NCBI GenBank assembly: GCA_015486775.1
Contig: WFRA01000244.1
Location: 1 to 12,993, forward strand
From: Kiritimatiellales bacterium
Lineage (GTDB): Bacteria; Verrucomicrobiota; Kiritimatiellia; Kiritimatiellales; Pontiellaceae
Direction of reading: 5' to 3'
Length of the DNA: 12,993 bases
The notes under the pieces were generated by a model, which had not been told where the DNA came from, searched no databases, and saw nothing but the letters and a program-made list of their open reading frames with translations. Position numbers and translations under genes: made by a program. Positions 1-6,318 of this stretch are shown here, piece after piece (positions within the stretch are counted from its first letter, which is position 1; each line of letters opens with the position of its first letter).

Positions 1-78
1 GACGCAGGGAGCCGCCGCAACTGCGGCGGTTGCGCCGAGCACGATTAAAAAAGTTCGCCTGTCGAGCCTTGCTTCCAT
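1..78 (-). CDS. N-terminus of an exported protein with Tat-like signal peptide (partial)
   Basis: The first 26 codons of a minus-strand gene that leaves the window at position 1. They read [20 protein letters not shown] followed by more Ala and Pro: a twin-arginine motif (D-R-R-T-F-L), a hydrophobic stretch and an Ala-rich region. This is the layout of a Tat signal peptide, so the protein is probably folded in the cytoplasm and exported. The frame stays open upstream of the ATG but offers no other ATG/GTG/TTG start nearby, which favours this start; the Shine-Dalgarno is weak. The mature domain is outside the window, so the function is unknown. It is divergent from the rubredoxin gene. Confidence 0.5.
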   Translation of the reverse strand, partial: MEARLDRRTFLIVLGATAAVAAAPCV

Positions 79-223
79 GGTTTTAAATCCAGTCGCAACA
101 GTAGCGGGTGCCGGGCGCGGAGGGAATGATTTTCTCCCTCGGGATGGATTCCATGCAAGAAATGCCTTGCGGCTCGGGCGGAAGACGGGAATTATGCACC
201 CCAATCTAAACAAGGAGCATGAT

Positions 224-388
224 ATGAAAAAATATGTTTGCGATGTATGCGGCTGGGTCTACGATCCGGAGATAGGCGACCCCGATAGCGGCATTGCCCC
301 CGGCACGGCGTTCGAAGATATTCCCGACGATTGGGAATGCCCCGAATGCGGCGTCGGCAAAGACGACTTTTCCGTCGTCGAGGTTTAG
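224..388 (+). CDS. Rubredoxin
   Basis: A 54-residue protein of normal rubredoxin length. It has the two iron-binding knuckles, C6-x-x-C9-G and C39-P-x-C42-G, and the conserved core W11-V-Y-D-P, G18-D-P-D-x-G-I-A-P-G27 and D35-D-W37. The four cysteines would bind one mononuclear Fe, making a small cytoplasmic one-electron carrier; in anaerobes rubredoxins typically donate to oxygen- or superoxide-detoxifying enzymes. The start at 224 is chosen over the in-frame upstream ATG at 77 because AAGGAG lies at 212-217 and the family begins M-x-K-Y-x-C. It is a single gene with no partner oxidoreductase visible. A small inverted repeat (GAGGGA 120-125 / TCCCTC 135-140) lies in the leader. Confidence 0.97.
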   Translation: MKKYVCDVCGWVYDPEIGDPDSGIAPGTAFEDIPDDWECPECGVGKDDFSVVEV

Positions 389-423
389 TACACTGCGCAT
401 CTTAAAACTTTGCATCAGAAGCC

Positions 424-471
424 ATCCACAGATTACTCAGATGAAGAGAGAATCTGCGTGCATCTGTGGAT
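424..471. repeat. Nested palindromic intergenic element (CCACAGAT type)
   Basis: Outer arms ATCCACAGAT (424-433) and ATCTGTGGAT (462-471) are perfectly complementary over 10 bp. Inner arms CAGAT (438-442) and ATCTG (452-456) nest inside with a 9-nt loop. The outer-plus-inner design resembles the element at 7627-7690, although the sequence differs. It starts 36 nt after the rubredoxin stop and could act as an mRNA 3' end, but it has no T-tract. Dispersion through the genome is inferred, not shown. Confidence 0.6.
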
Positions 472-549
472 AACCCGTTCTGTAGAGAAATAAAACTACG
501 GGTGGTAGATGCGAACACTACAGAGTACTAGTCCGGCTCCATCAGCCAG

Positions 550-587
550 CAACCGTTCTGCAAATTTTGCGAAGCGGTTGTTTTTTT
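550..587 (+). terminator. Intrinsic terminator, 162 nt downstream of rubredoxin
   Basis: CAACCG (550-555) pairs with CGGTTG (575-580). The stem continues inward as TTC/GAA with one bulged G, then GCAAA/TTTGC around a tiny loop, and is followed at once by seven T residues (581-587). This is a textbook rho-independent terminator for plus-strand transcription. It lies far from the rubredoxin stop, so the transcript either has a long structured 3' UTR or there is a separate small RNA upstream. Confidence 0.7.
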
Positions 588-655
588 GTGCCCGCGCCGG
601 AAGCAGGCACAAAAAAAACAGCGCACGGAAAAGGGGAAGAAAAAACCGTGCGCTG
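581..655. repeat. Two further inverted repeats after the terminator
   Basis: The first pairs T7-GTGCC (581-592) with GGCAC-A7 (606-617), a 12-bp perfect match around a 13-nt loop; it reuses the T-tract of the preceding terminator. The second pairs CAGCGCACGG (619-628) with CCGTGCGCTG (646-655), a 10-bp perfect GC-rich stem around a purine-only 17-nt loop. The stems are clear; any function is unknown. Confidence 0.55.
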
Positions 656-853
656 CCAAAAAGAGACCCGCAATGGGGGGAGCGGGCGCTCTTGTTTTAG
701 TGCGTTGTTGCAGGCTTAGACCCGTCCCCGGAAGAACGTTCATTTTTTTGAAATTAAAAATGGAACCTTGTCTGGAACAAATGGAGACATTGAATTTAAC
801 CACGGACATATCGCCCTTCGGGTTTTCCCCGGATTCGCGCATCGAGTATTTGG

Positions 854-968
854 CCGTAGGATGAGGCTCCGCCTCGTCTTGTGCCGCACGGGAAAGTCGA
901 AGCAGAGCTTCAACCTACGGGGAGTCGAAGCAGAGGTTGCCTGTCGACTCGCTTCGCGCCAACCTACG
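854..968. repeat. Multi-hairpin intergenic element with direct repeats
   Basis: CCGTAGG (854-860) and CCTACGG (914-920) form an outer stem. It encloses GAGGC-TCC-GCCTC (863-875), GTG-CCG-CAC (881-889) and GAAGC-AGA-GCTTC (899-911). The 13-nt word AGTCGAAGCAGAG occurs at 895-907 and again at 923-935, and AACCTACG occurs at 912-919 and 961-968, so part of the unit is repeated in tandem. The shape is cloverleaf-like, but the 3-nt loops and lack of tRNA landmarks exclude a tRNA. REP-like element by inference. Confidence 0.55.
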
Positions 969-1215
969 CATACACCTGCGTCCGTCCCTTGTTTCTCAAA
1001 TAATACAAACCCCTATAAATTTACGAATGAACGAGCCTTCCGCATCCCCTAATTCGTGGATTTTATCCATTCGCTGGGTATTTCATCCTGAATGCGATGC
1101 GGGACACCGTCACGGCATTGGGGATCGATCTCTGCAATCGGCTCTCAATGTTGCCATAGTCAGGATGTTCGCTGATTGGCACTTTCGAATCGAGTCCTTT
1201 GTTTTTCCTTGAAAC

Positions 1216-2856
1216 TCAAACCAAGGCGGCGTTGACGATTTCCCTCGCTTCGGTCTGGATCTGCGCGAGGTGCTTTGCGCCTTTGAAGCTTTCGGCGTAG
1301 ATTTTGTAGATGTCTTCGGTGCCAGAAGGCCGCGCGGCGAACCAGCCATTTTCGGTGCAGACTTTCAGGCCACCAAGCGCCGCGCCGTTGGCAGGCGCAT
1401 GCGTGAGCTTGGCGGTGATCGGTTCGCCCGCGAGGGTTTCGGCGGTGACTTGCCCGGGCGAGAGCGCGGCGAGTTTCGCCTTCTGCTCGCGGGAGGCGGG
1501 GGCATCGACGCGGGCGTAGACCGGGCTGCCGAACTGGGCGACGAGGTCTTGGTAGTGTTCGCCGGGATCCTTGCCGGTGACGGCTTGGATTTCGCAGGCG
1601 AGCAGGCAGAGGATGATGCCGTCCTTGTCGGTGGTCCAGACGCTGCCGTCCTTGCGCAGGAAGGAGGCTCCGGCGGATTCCTCGCCGCCAAAGCCGTAGG
1701 AGCCGTCGACGAGGCCGTCGACAAACCACTTGAATCCGACGGGGACTTCCTGCAAACTGCGGTCGAGGTCGGCGGCGACGCGGTCGATCATCGAAGAGCT
1801 GACGAGCGTTTTGCCGATGGCTGCATCTTTGCGCCAGCCGTCGCGGTGGGTGAAGAGATAGTGGATGGCGACGGCGAGGTAGTGGTTGGGGTTGAGCAGG
1901 CTGGCCGACTTGGTGACAATGCCGTGGCGGTCGTAGTCGGGGTCGTTGCCGAAGGCGATGTCGAAGTTGTCTTTGAGGGCGACGAGGCTGGCCATGGCGT
2001 AGGGCGAGGAGCAGTCCATGCGCACCTTACCGTCGCGGTCGACGGTCATGAAGGAAAAGGTGGGATCGACGTGGTCGTTACGGATGGTGAGATCTAGGCC
2101 ATATTTTTCGGCAATCGGCTTCCAGTAGCGCAGCCCCGCGCCGCCCATGGCGTCGGCGCAAATCTTGAGGCCTGATTTGGCGATGGCCTCCATATCGACG
2201 ACGTTGGCGAGGTCGTCGATATACGGGGTGATGTAGTCGTAGGCGACGGTGGTGTCGGCGGCGAGCGCGTCGGCATAGTAGAGGCTTTCGACCTCGTCGT
2301 TGTCGTCGGCCAGCAGCTCGTTGGCGCGTCCGGCGATCCAGCTGGTGATGTCGGTGTCGGCCGGCCCGCCGTTGGGCGGGTTGTATTTAAAGCCGCCGGC
2401 ATCGGGCGGATTGTGCGACGGGGTGATGACTACGCCGTCGGCCAGCCCGTCGGTGCGGCCTTTGTTGTACTGCAGGATGGCGTGGGAGATGACGGGGGTC
2501 GGGGTGTAGCCGCCGTCCTGGTCGATCATGGTGGTTGCGCCGTTGGCGGCGAAGACCTGGAGCGCGGTTTTTTCGGCGGGGGTGGAGAGTGCGTGGGTGT
2601 CTTTTCCGACAAAGAGCGGGCCGGTGATGCCCTCTTTTTTGCGGTATTCGCAGATGGCTTGGGAAATTGCCATGATGTGGTCTTCGGTAAAGCTGGTGTT
2701 GAGCGAGCTACCCCGGTGGCCAGAGGTGCCGAAGGCCACCTGCTGGTCGGGGTTGTCCACATCGGGCTGCATTTCGTAGTAGAGGCTGACGAGTTCAGCG
2801 ATATCGACGAGGTTTTCTTTTGCGACGGGTTTTCCGGCATCTGGATGAATGGCCAT
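1216..2856 (-). CDS. pgm: Phosphoglucomutase (alpha-D-glucose phosphate-specific)
   Basis: Interconverts glucose 1-phosphate and glucose 6-phosphate in the cytoplasm, linking glycolysis with glycogen and cell-wall sugar nucleotide synthesis. The 546 residues equal the length of E. coli Pgm as I recall it, and the alignment appears nearly collinear from the N-terminal MAIH onward. Landmarks: T-S-G-H-R-G (44-49), the phosphoserine loop T-P-S147-H-N-P, the Mg-binding D305-P-D307-Y-D309-R, the sugar-binding G-E-E-S-A-G (391-396) and the phosphate-binding R-P-S-G-T-E-D (509-515). All catalytic residues are present. AGGAG at 2864-2868 supports the start at 2856. It stands apart from the next minus-strand gene upstream (171-nt gap), so it is probably its own unit. 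Confidence 0.97.
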   Translation of the reverse strand: MAIHPDAGKPVAKENLVDIAELVSLYYEMQPDVDNPDQQVAFGTSGHRGSSLNTSFTEDHIMAISQAICEYRKKEGITGPLFVGKDTHALSTPAEKTALQVFAANGATTMIDQDGGYTPTPVISHAILQYNKGRTDGLADGVVITPSHNPPDAGGFKYNPPNGGPADTDITSWIAGRANELLADDNDEVESLYYADALAADTTVAYDYITPYIDDLANVVDMEAIAKSGLKICADAMGGAGLRYWKPIAEKYGLDLTIRNDHVDPTFSFMTVDRDGKVRMDCSSPYAMASLVALKDNFDIAFGNDPDYDRHGIVTKSASLLNPNHYLAVAIHYLFTHRDGWRKDAAIGKTLVSSSMIDRVAADLDRSLQEVPVGFKWFVDGLVDGSYGFGGEESAGASFLRKDGSVWTTDKDGIILCLLACEIQAVTGKDPGEHYQDLVAQFGSPVYARVDAPASREQKAKLAALSPGQVTAETLAGEPITAKLTHAPANGAALGGLKVCTENGWFAARPSGTEDIYKIYAESFKGAKHLAQIQTEAREIVNAALV

Positions 2857-3027
2857 GGGTTTTCTCCTAATGGGTGCTTCCTAAAAAGATCCATCTAAGC
2901 AGAGCCGCGCGGGAAACTCAATCCCCGATCCCGAAGGAGTCGAATTTGGCAACACCCCGGTTAAACACGCAACCTGCACAGATTCGCGTCGGCCAAGAGA
3001 TAAAACTTGCGCCCACCCCGTCACTCC

Positions 3028-3246
3028 TCAACCAAACGGGCATGTTCCGGTGGGGCAGCTACCCGTGTCGCAGCTTCCGCTCTCGCAGGCGTTCCCCCCG
3101 CCGCCCGGCGCGCTAAAGACGGAGAGCTGGCGCTCGGTTTTCCCCGATTTGCATTTCGGGCATTTGGGTGCCTTGGCATCGCTTCCGCTCACCAGCTCCT
3201 CGAAGCGATGACCGCATTTTCCACACTTGTATTCAAACAAAGGCAT
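3028..3246 (-). CDS. FmdB-family zinc-ribbon protein with Cys-rich tail
   Basis: A 72-residue protein that starts MPLFEYKCGKCG, the hallmark of the FmdB putative regulatory family (zinc ribbon). C8/C11 and C29/C32 form the predicted zinc site. After a Gly-rich linker (48-51) the tail carries C54, C59, C64 and C69, exactly five residues apart in a Gly/Ser/Thr context, which could bind extra metal or a cluster. The start at 3246 is favoured by AGGAGG (3254-3259) and by the family N-terminus; the longer frame adds a non-homologous leader. It is the last gene of the NifX/NifU/DUF89 cluster, 23 nt after the preceding stop. The molecular role of FmdB proteins is poorly known. Confidence 0.85.
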   Translation of the reverse strand: MPLFEYKCGKCGHRFEELVSGSDAKAPKCPKCKSGKTERQLSVFSAPGGGGNACESGSCDTGSCPTGTCPFG

Positions 3247-3269
3247 CTTGTTTCCTCCTCTGGTTTCGA

Positions 3270-3602
3270 TTAGTGATCGCAAGCATTCTGCCCGGTTTCC
3301 AGGCGTCCTTCCAGCCAGTTTTCAACCAGTTTTTCAGGCGCTTCGGGAGCGGCACCGACCACGACCTCGATGCCCTGCTGCGTGAATAGGGCTTGGGCGC
3401 GCTGCCCCATTCCGCCGGCAATAATCACATTTGCGCCCTGCTCCGCCAGCCAGCGCGGCAGCACGCCGGGCTCGTGGGGCGGCGGATCGAGCTGCTCCGT
3501 TCCAAGAATGTCCCGGCCTTCGACTTCGACCATCGCGAATGTTTCGCAGTGCCCGAAATGGGCGCACAGTTTCCCCTGCGCGGTGGGTATGGCAATCTTC
3601 AT
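3270..3602 (-). CDS. NifX/NafY-type dinitrogenase iron-molybdenum cofactor family protein
   Basis: A 110-residue single-domain protein of the Nitro_FeMo-Co family (NifX, NafY, the C-terminal part of NifB, and the ORP protein of sulfate reducers). It begins MKIAIPTAQG and contains C13-A-H-F-G-H-C19-E, P-P-H-E-P-G-V-L-P (41-49), A-G-G-M-G-Q-R-A (62-69) and a C-terminal N-A-C108-D-H, a conserved variant of the family with likely metal or cluster ligands (Cys, His). It is expected to bind or carry a metallocluster in the cytoplasm. Its ATG overlaps the upstream NifU-like stop by 4 nt (ATGA, 3599-3602), with AAGGAG-like sequence at 3609-3614. No nif structural genes are visible, so a nitrogenase role is unlikely. 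Confidence 0.9.
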   Translation of the reverse strand: MKIAIPTAQGKLCAHFGHCETFAMVEVEGRDILGTEQLDPPPHEPGVLPRWLAEQGANVIIAGGMGQRAQALFTQQGIEVVVGAAPEAPEKLVENWLEGRLETGQNACDH

Positions 3603-4015
3603 TTTGGTCTCCTTTTTAATTTGCTTTTGATTCGATCTTTCCATCCTGGTTTTTCCGGTTGCACCGCCCAGTCTAGCACGGCGGACTGGATGGTGGAGGC
3701 GGCAAGCAGGGCGCAGTGGTGGTGGTCGGGCGGAATGGCACCGGCGACATCGAGCACATCCTGCTGCGAGAGCTGCTTCGCCCGCTCCGCCGCCATCCCC
3801 TCCACCAGCCGGGCCGCGGCGGAGCAGCAGGCCACGGAGGGCGCGCAGCCATCGGTCATAAAGCTCGCCTTGCGGATGCGCCCCCCATCGATACGCAGCC
3901 ACATTTCCGCCGTGTCGCCGCACGGCCCCTTGTATTTTGCATGAGCGTTGGCATCGCGCATCGGACCGAAGTTGTCCGGCCGCGCGTCGATGACACCCAT
4001 CATTTCGTCAAACAT
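3599..4015 (-). CDS. NifU/IscU-like iron-sulfur cluster scaffold protein
   Basis: A 138-residue protein resembling the IscU/NifU N-terminal scaffold domain, on which Fe-S clusters are built before transfer. The three expected Cys positions are present: G-P-C32-G-D34 (with the usual Asp), T-D-G-C57-A-P-S with a neighbouring A-C63-C64, and H-H-H100-C101-A-L-L-A. The tail is basic (K-S-K-L-K-R-R). The start at 4015 has GGAGG at 4021-4025; an in-frame start at 4054 would place more coding inside the upstream gene and adds an unrelated leader. It overlaps the DUF89 gene by 8 nt and the NifX-like gene by 4 nt, so translational coupling is likely. No cysteine desulfurase is nearby. Confidence 0.88.
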   Translation of the reverse strand: MFDEMMGVIDARPDNFGPMRDANAHAKYKGPCGDTAEMWLRIDGGRIRKASFMTDGCAPSVACCSAAARLVEGMAAERAKQLSQQDVLDVAGAIPPDHHHCALLAASTIQSAVLDWAVQPEKPGWKDRIKSKLKRRPK

Positions 4016-4877
4016 GCCCGCCTCCGCGGTGGTACTGAACAACCCAGCTACCAACCGGCTTGTTCAGATCCCTTCCAATCACTGGACACTTCACCTGCGT
4101 CAGGAAAAAGAGATCGCGGTCGGCCTCGCTCAGCGTTTCATAGTTGGCCTGCCCCTTGGCGACCACCAGATCCGCTGTTTTGAAATGCTCCAAAAAGGTA
4201 GCGGAACATTGGGCGAGCAGGGTGCCCGGCGCGTCATTTCCAGTGTCGACGATTTCCGCCAGCCGATCCATTCCAGAGACCCGCGCATCATCGCGCGTGG
4301 CATCGTTGATCACGGGCGATCCCTTGACGGCATAAAGGACTTTTGCGGGAAGCATCCGCTCCACCAGCAGCCGGTCGAAAACGATCTCCCCGGCATTGTC
4401 GCCCAGCACCAGAATGGTTCTGGCCTCCCGCACGGCTTGGCGCAAGGCATCCACCGCTGCATCGTCTAGGGTTTTGCGGATGGTTCTTTCTACGAGGGAG
4501 GAGAGATCAAGCTCATCCATATTTGAGGTGAGCGCAAAATCCATAATGTTCCCGGCAATGGAAAAACGGATCGCCATGGCGAAGGGGTCGGTCGCTCCTT
4601 CGACCAGCGGCCGGGCCTCCTCGAGCAGGCGCAGCGCGGCCGCGTTGGAGCGAGCCTTGATCTCGGCGTAGGGATCGGGGTCGCCGGTTTCCTCGCGGAT
4701 GATCCGGTGGATCGCCTGCGCCATTTCCGGGGGGGAAAGATCCATCCTGAATTCCGCCGAAGCCGCCAACACCCGCCGGAGCACACGGTGCATCAGCTCT
4801 TCGTCACCCGTCACCTGCCGCAAGGCATCGTATGCCTGGCGGACAAAACAGGGAATACATTCAAGGTAGGTTTTCAT
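4008..4877 (-). CDS. DUF89 (ARMT1-like) damage-control phosphatase family protein
   Basis: A 289-residue protein with DUF89-family marks: an N-terminal C7-I-P-C10-F motif, a short A-G-N (108-110), G-D-N-A-G-E (159-164), K-G-S-P-V-I-N-D (185-192) and A-K-G-Q-A-N-Y-E (240-247). Characterised DUF89 proteins are metal-dependent phosphatases that remove damaged phosphometabolites; Asp and Asn in these motifs bind the metal. The N-terminal CxxC belongs to the prokaryotic subgroup, whose substrate is not known to me. No clear Shine-Dalgarno precedes the ATG at 4877. Its 3' end overlaps the NifU-like gene, and its 5' side carries a palindromic element. The link to the metallocluster genes is inferred from position. 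Confidence 0.88.
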   Translation of the reverse strand: MKTYLECIPCFVRQAYDALRQVTGDEELMHRVLRRVLAASAEFRMDLSPPEMAQAIHRIIREETGDPDPYAEIKARSNAAALRLLEEARPLVEGATDPFAMAIRFSIAGNIMDFALTSNMDELDLSSLVERTIRKTLDDAAVDALRQAVREARTILVLGDNAGEIVFDRLLVERMLPAKVLYAVKGSPVINDATRDDARVSGMDRLAEIVDTGNDAPGTLLAQCSATFLEHFKTADLVVAKGQANYETLSEADRDLFFLTQVKCPVIGRDLNKPVGSWVVQYHRGGGHV

Positions 4878-4895
4878 GGTGTTATTTTAAAAAAG

Positions 4896-4982
4896 AAACC
4901 GCAGAATATCGAACAGGAAATCTCGAATAACGAAGGTGGTAACTTCTGTATTCTGCGGTTCCTTGTTCGAAATTCGATATTC
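4896..4982. repeat. Palindromic intergenic element with two alternative pairings
   Basis: AACCGCAGAATA (4897-4908) is perfectly complementary to TATTCTGCGGTT (4949-4960). GAATATCGAA (4904-4913) is perfectly complementary to TTCGATATTC (4973-4982). The two share 4904-4908, so they cannot form together. A smaller GAAG/CTTC stem (4932-4935 / 4943-4946) sits inside the first. The element lies between the NifX-like and DUF89 genes on the minus strand and could influence read-through. It looks like a dispersed intergenic repeat, which is inference. Confidence 0.6.
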
Positions 4983-4996
4983 AATATTCTTTTCTC

Positions 4997-5359
4997 TTAA
5001 ACCCAGTGCGCTTCCGCGTTGGCCACTTCGGCGGCGGTGAGTTCGCCTGCCTTGAACTGCTTGTAGGCCTCCTCGATGGTTCCAGCCTTGCAGGGGTAGA
5101 CCTTGATGTTGGCGGCTTTCAAGGTCTGGAAAGCCTTGGGGCCGCAGTGGCCGGTGATCACGCAGTCGACATCCTGCTTGCAGATCAGCAGCGCGGTCTG
5201 GATCCCGGCACCCTGCGAAGCGTTCAGGTTCTGCTCGTTGTTGACGCTCTTGAGCGTGCCGGCTTCGTCGTCATAGACCAGAAAGCCGGGAGCCCGGCCG
5301 AAGCGCGGGTCGAGGGGGGCGGCCAGCGAATCACCGCTGGCGGTAAATGCAATTTTCAT
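4997..5359 (-). CDS. NifX-type iron-molybdenum cofactor family protein (second paralogue)
   Basis: A 120-residue member of the same Nitro_FeMo-Co family as the gene at 3270-3602 but of another subtype. It begins MKIAFTASGD and has L-D-P-R-F-G-R-A (16-23), N-L-N-A-S-Q-G-A-G-I-Q (44-54), the signature V-I-T-G-H-C72-G-P-K-A-F (67-77), and a C-terminal half that typically ends in H-W. The Cys/His pair at 71-72 is a plausible cluster or metal ligand. It overlaps the DUF134 gene by 4 nt (ATGA, 5356-5359), with GGAGAC at 5365-5370 as ribosome site. DUF134 regulators next to this NifX subtype are a pairing I recall from anaerobes. The cofactor it handles is unknown. Confidence 0.92.
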   Translation of the reverse strand: MKIAFTASGDSLAAPLDPRFGRAPGFLVYDDEAGTLKSVNNEQNLNASQGAGIQTALLICKQDVDCVITGHCGPKAFQTLKAANIKVYPCKAGTIEEAYKQFKAGELTAAEVANAEAHWV

Positions 5360-5724
5360 GGGGTGTCTCCTTTTTCTGCTTCGTTACTGAAAAGTTTCCG
5401 GCGGCGGCAGCAGGGACGGGAACCCTTCCCCGCACGGATATGGATAGCGCCGCCCTCCATCCGGATGGCCTTGCCGCAGACCAGCGCCTCGGCGATCTTC
5501 CGGCGGGCCGAAGCGAGAATCCTTCCAACCGTTGGACGCGAGACCTTCATCCGCTCCGCCACCTCTTCCTGGTAGAGCCCTTCGGCATCGGCCAGACGAA
5601 CCGCCTCGATTTCGTCGAAGGTCAGTACCACCTCCTCCAGCTCCCGCATCGGGATGCCGGTCGGCTTGAACCAAGTGGCTTCCGGCGGCTCTTCAATTTC
5701 CCTGGGCGATATCGGTCTTGGCAT
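5356..5724 (-). CDS. DUF134 family helix-turn-helix DNA-binding protein
   Basis: A 122-residue DUF134 protein. It starts M-P-R-P-I-S-P-R, and the central part L-T-F-D-E-I-E-A-V-R-L-A-D (34-46), Y-Q-E-E-V-A-E-R-M-K-V-S-R-P-T-V-G-R-I-L (51-70) is a sigma-70 region-4-like HTH. The expected A-R-R-K-I-A-E-A-L follows (73-81). The basic C-terminal tail carries a C-C pair (105-106). It is most likely a transcription regulator of its own operon: it is the first gene, directly precedes and overlaps the NifX-like gene, and a 16-bp palindrome lies in its promoter. Start at 5724 with GGAG just upstream. Confidence 0.92.
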   Translation of the reverse strand: MPRPISPREIEEPPEATWFKPTGIPMRELEEVVLTFDEIEAVRLADAEGLYQEEVAERMKVSRPTVGRILASARRKIAEALVCGKAIRMEGGAIHIRAGKGSRPCCRRRKLFSNEAEKGDTP

Positions 5725-5745
5725 GGAAGGTCTCCGTTTGCGCCG

Positions 5746-5774
5746 ATACGAGCATATGCTCGTTACGCAGTCAA
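5746..5774 (-). promoter_or_regulatory. Predicted promoter of the DUF134-NifX operon
   Basis: On the minus strand TTGACT (5769-5774) is followed after 17 nt by TCGTAT (5746-5751). The -35 box is close to consensus and the -10 box is weak. The spacing is ideal, and the position about 20 nt upstream of the start codon is plausible for a short leader. The weak -10 lies inside the palindrome described separately. Confidence 0.45.
5748..5763. promoter_or_regulatory. 16-bp perfect palindrome, candidate operator
   Basis: ACGAGCATATGCTCGT is a perfect palindrome 24 nt upstream of the DUF134 start. It covers part of the predicted -10 box and spacer, the usual place for a repressor site. I found no second copy in the window. 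The simplest reading is that the DUF134 protein binds it and regulates its own operon; that is inference. Confidence 0.6.
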
Positions 5775-5848
5775 GCCCTTTTTCTGTGCCGCATCAAATC
5801 CGCAGTTTGGATGTTTACAAATCCAAGGCTCTGAACTATGTTGCACCC

Positions 5849-6205
5849 ATGAAAGCAATCAAACATATCACCGTCGGTGTGGCGCTGCTCCTCCTTGCAG
5901 GGTGCGCGACCACGTTCCGCCCCTGGAAACTCAGCGAAGTCGAAGAGGGTATGAGCAGGAAGCAGGTGGTTGGCATCCTGGGTCAGCCGGATTCCGTGGA
6001 AACGAAGGATGGCGCGGAAATCCTGCACTATTCCTACAGCGAGGACTACAACCCTCCCCCGGCCAGCGGAACGCTGAACCAGCCCACCGACAGCCCCGAG
6101 CGGCAGATCCAGGATCAGCAGATCAAGCGCAGCGTTCAGGAACACAATTATGCCGTGGAGATTGTCGACGGCAAGGTGCAGGACTACAAGGAACTGGGCA
6201 ACTAG
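5849..6205 (+). CDS. Small lipoprotein with BamE/SmpA-like domain
   Basis: A 118-residue protein with a lipoprotein signal peptide: a basic N-terminus (K2, K5), a hydrophobic run and the lipobox L-L-A-G-C19. The mature part contains E-V-E-E-G-M-S-R-K-Q-V-V-G-I-L-G-Q-P-D, the helix-loop signature of the SmpA/OmlA (BamE) fold, in which a G-x-P turn follows two helices. A Gln-rich segment (Q-I-Q-D-Q-Q) lies in the C-terminal half. It is probably membrane-anchored on the periplasmic side; whether it joins the outer-membrane assembly machinery cannot be told. The start at 5849 is set by the signal peptide because the Shine-Dalgarno is weak. It is divergent from the DUF134 operon. Confidence 0.82.
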   Translation: MKAIKHITVGVALLLLAGCATTFRPWKLSEVEEGMSRKQVVGILGQPDSVETKDGAEILHYSYSEDYNPPPASGTLNQPTDSPERQIQDQQIKRSVQEHNYAVEIVDGKVQDYKELGN

Positions 6206-6318
6206 GCCAGTCTCCGCCCCACCCCGTCCACACACGGCTCCGCCCGGGTTCCCGCCTTTGGTGGAGACGCGCTTGAGACGGCAGGTTTCCGAAGGCTGGA
6301 AAAAATGAGGTTGGAACT

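Larger units (their letters stand above)
389..1215. other. Long gene-free stretch between rubredoxin and pgm
   Basis: No ORF here has a convincing start, ribosome binding site or recognisable protein; the short ORFs are low-complexity or overlap palindromes. The stretch holds a nested inverted repeat (424-471), a series of small potential stems (474-521), an intrinsic terminator (550-587), two further A/T-flanked or perfect stems (581-655) and a multi-hairpin element with direct repeats (854-968). From about 985 to 1215 I see no supported feature. Confidence 0.6.

Noticed and set aside
528..842. 104-residue minus-strand ORF in the gene-free region
   Set aside because: It runs through the terminator and A/T hairpins, has low-complexity Phe/Cys content and no ribosome site.
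854..920. tRNA gene suggested by the cloverleaf-like folding
   Set aside because: The loops are only 3 nt, there is no anticodon loop or T-arm consensus, and no CCA-ready acceptor.
1080..1215. Possible gene remnant downstream of pgm
   Set aside because: A short minus-strand reading looks protein-like, but there is no start, family match or sufficient length to support it.
1270..2097. Long plus-strand ORF (275 residues) opposite pgm
   Set aside because: It is antisense to a clearly real pgm gene, is Gly/Val/Asp-rich as expected of a shadow frame, and has no ribosome site or recognisable domain.
3996..4054. Upstream start (4054) for the NifU-like gene
   Set aside because: The extra 13 residues do not fit the family, and the ATG at 4015 has a well-placed GGAGG.
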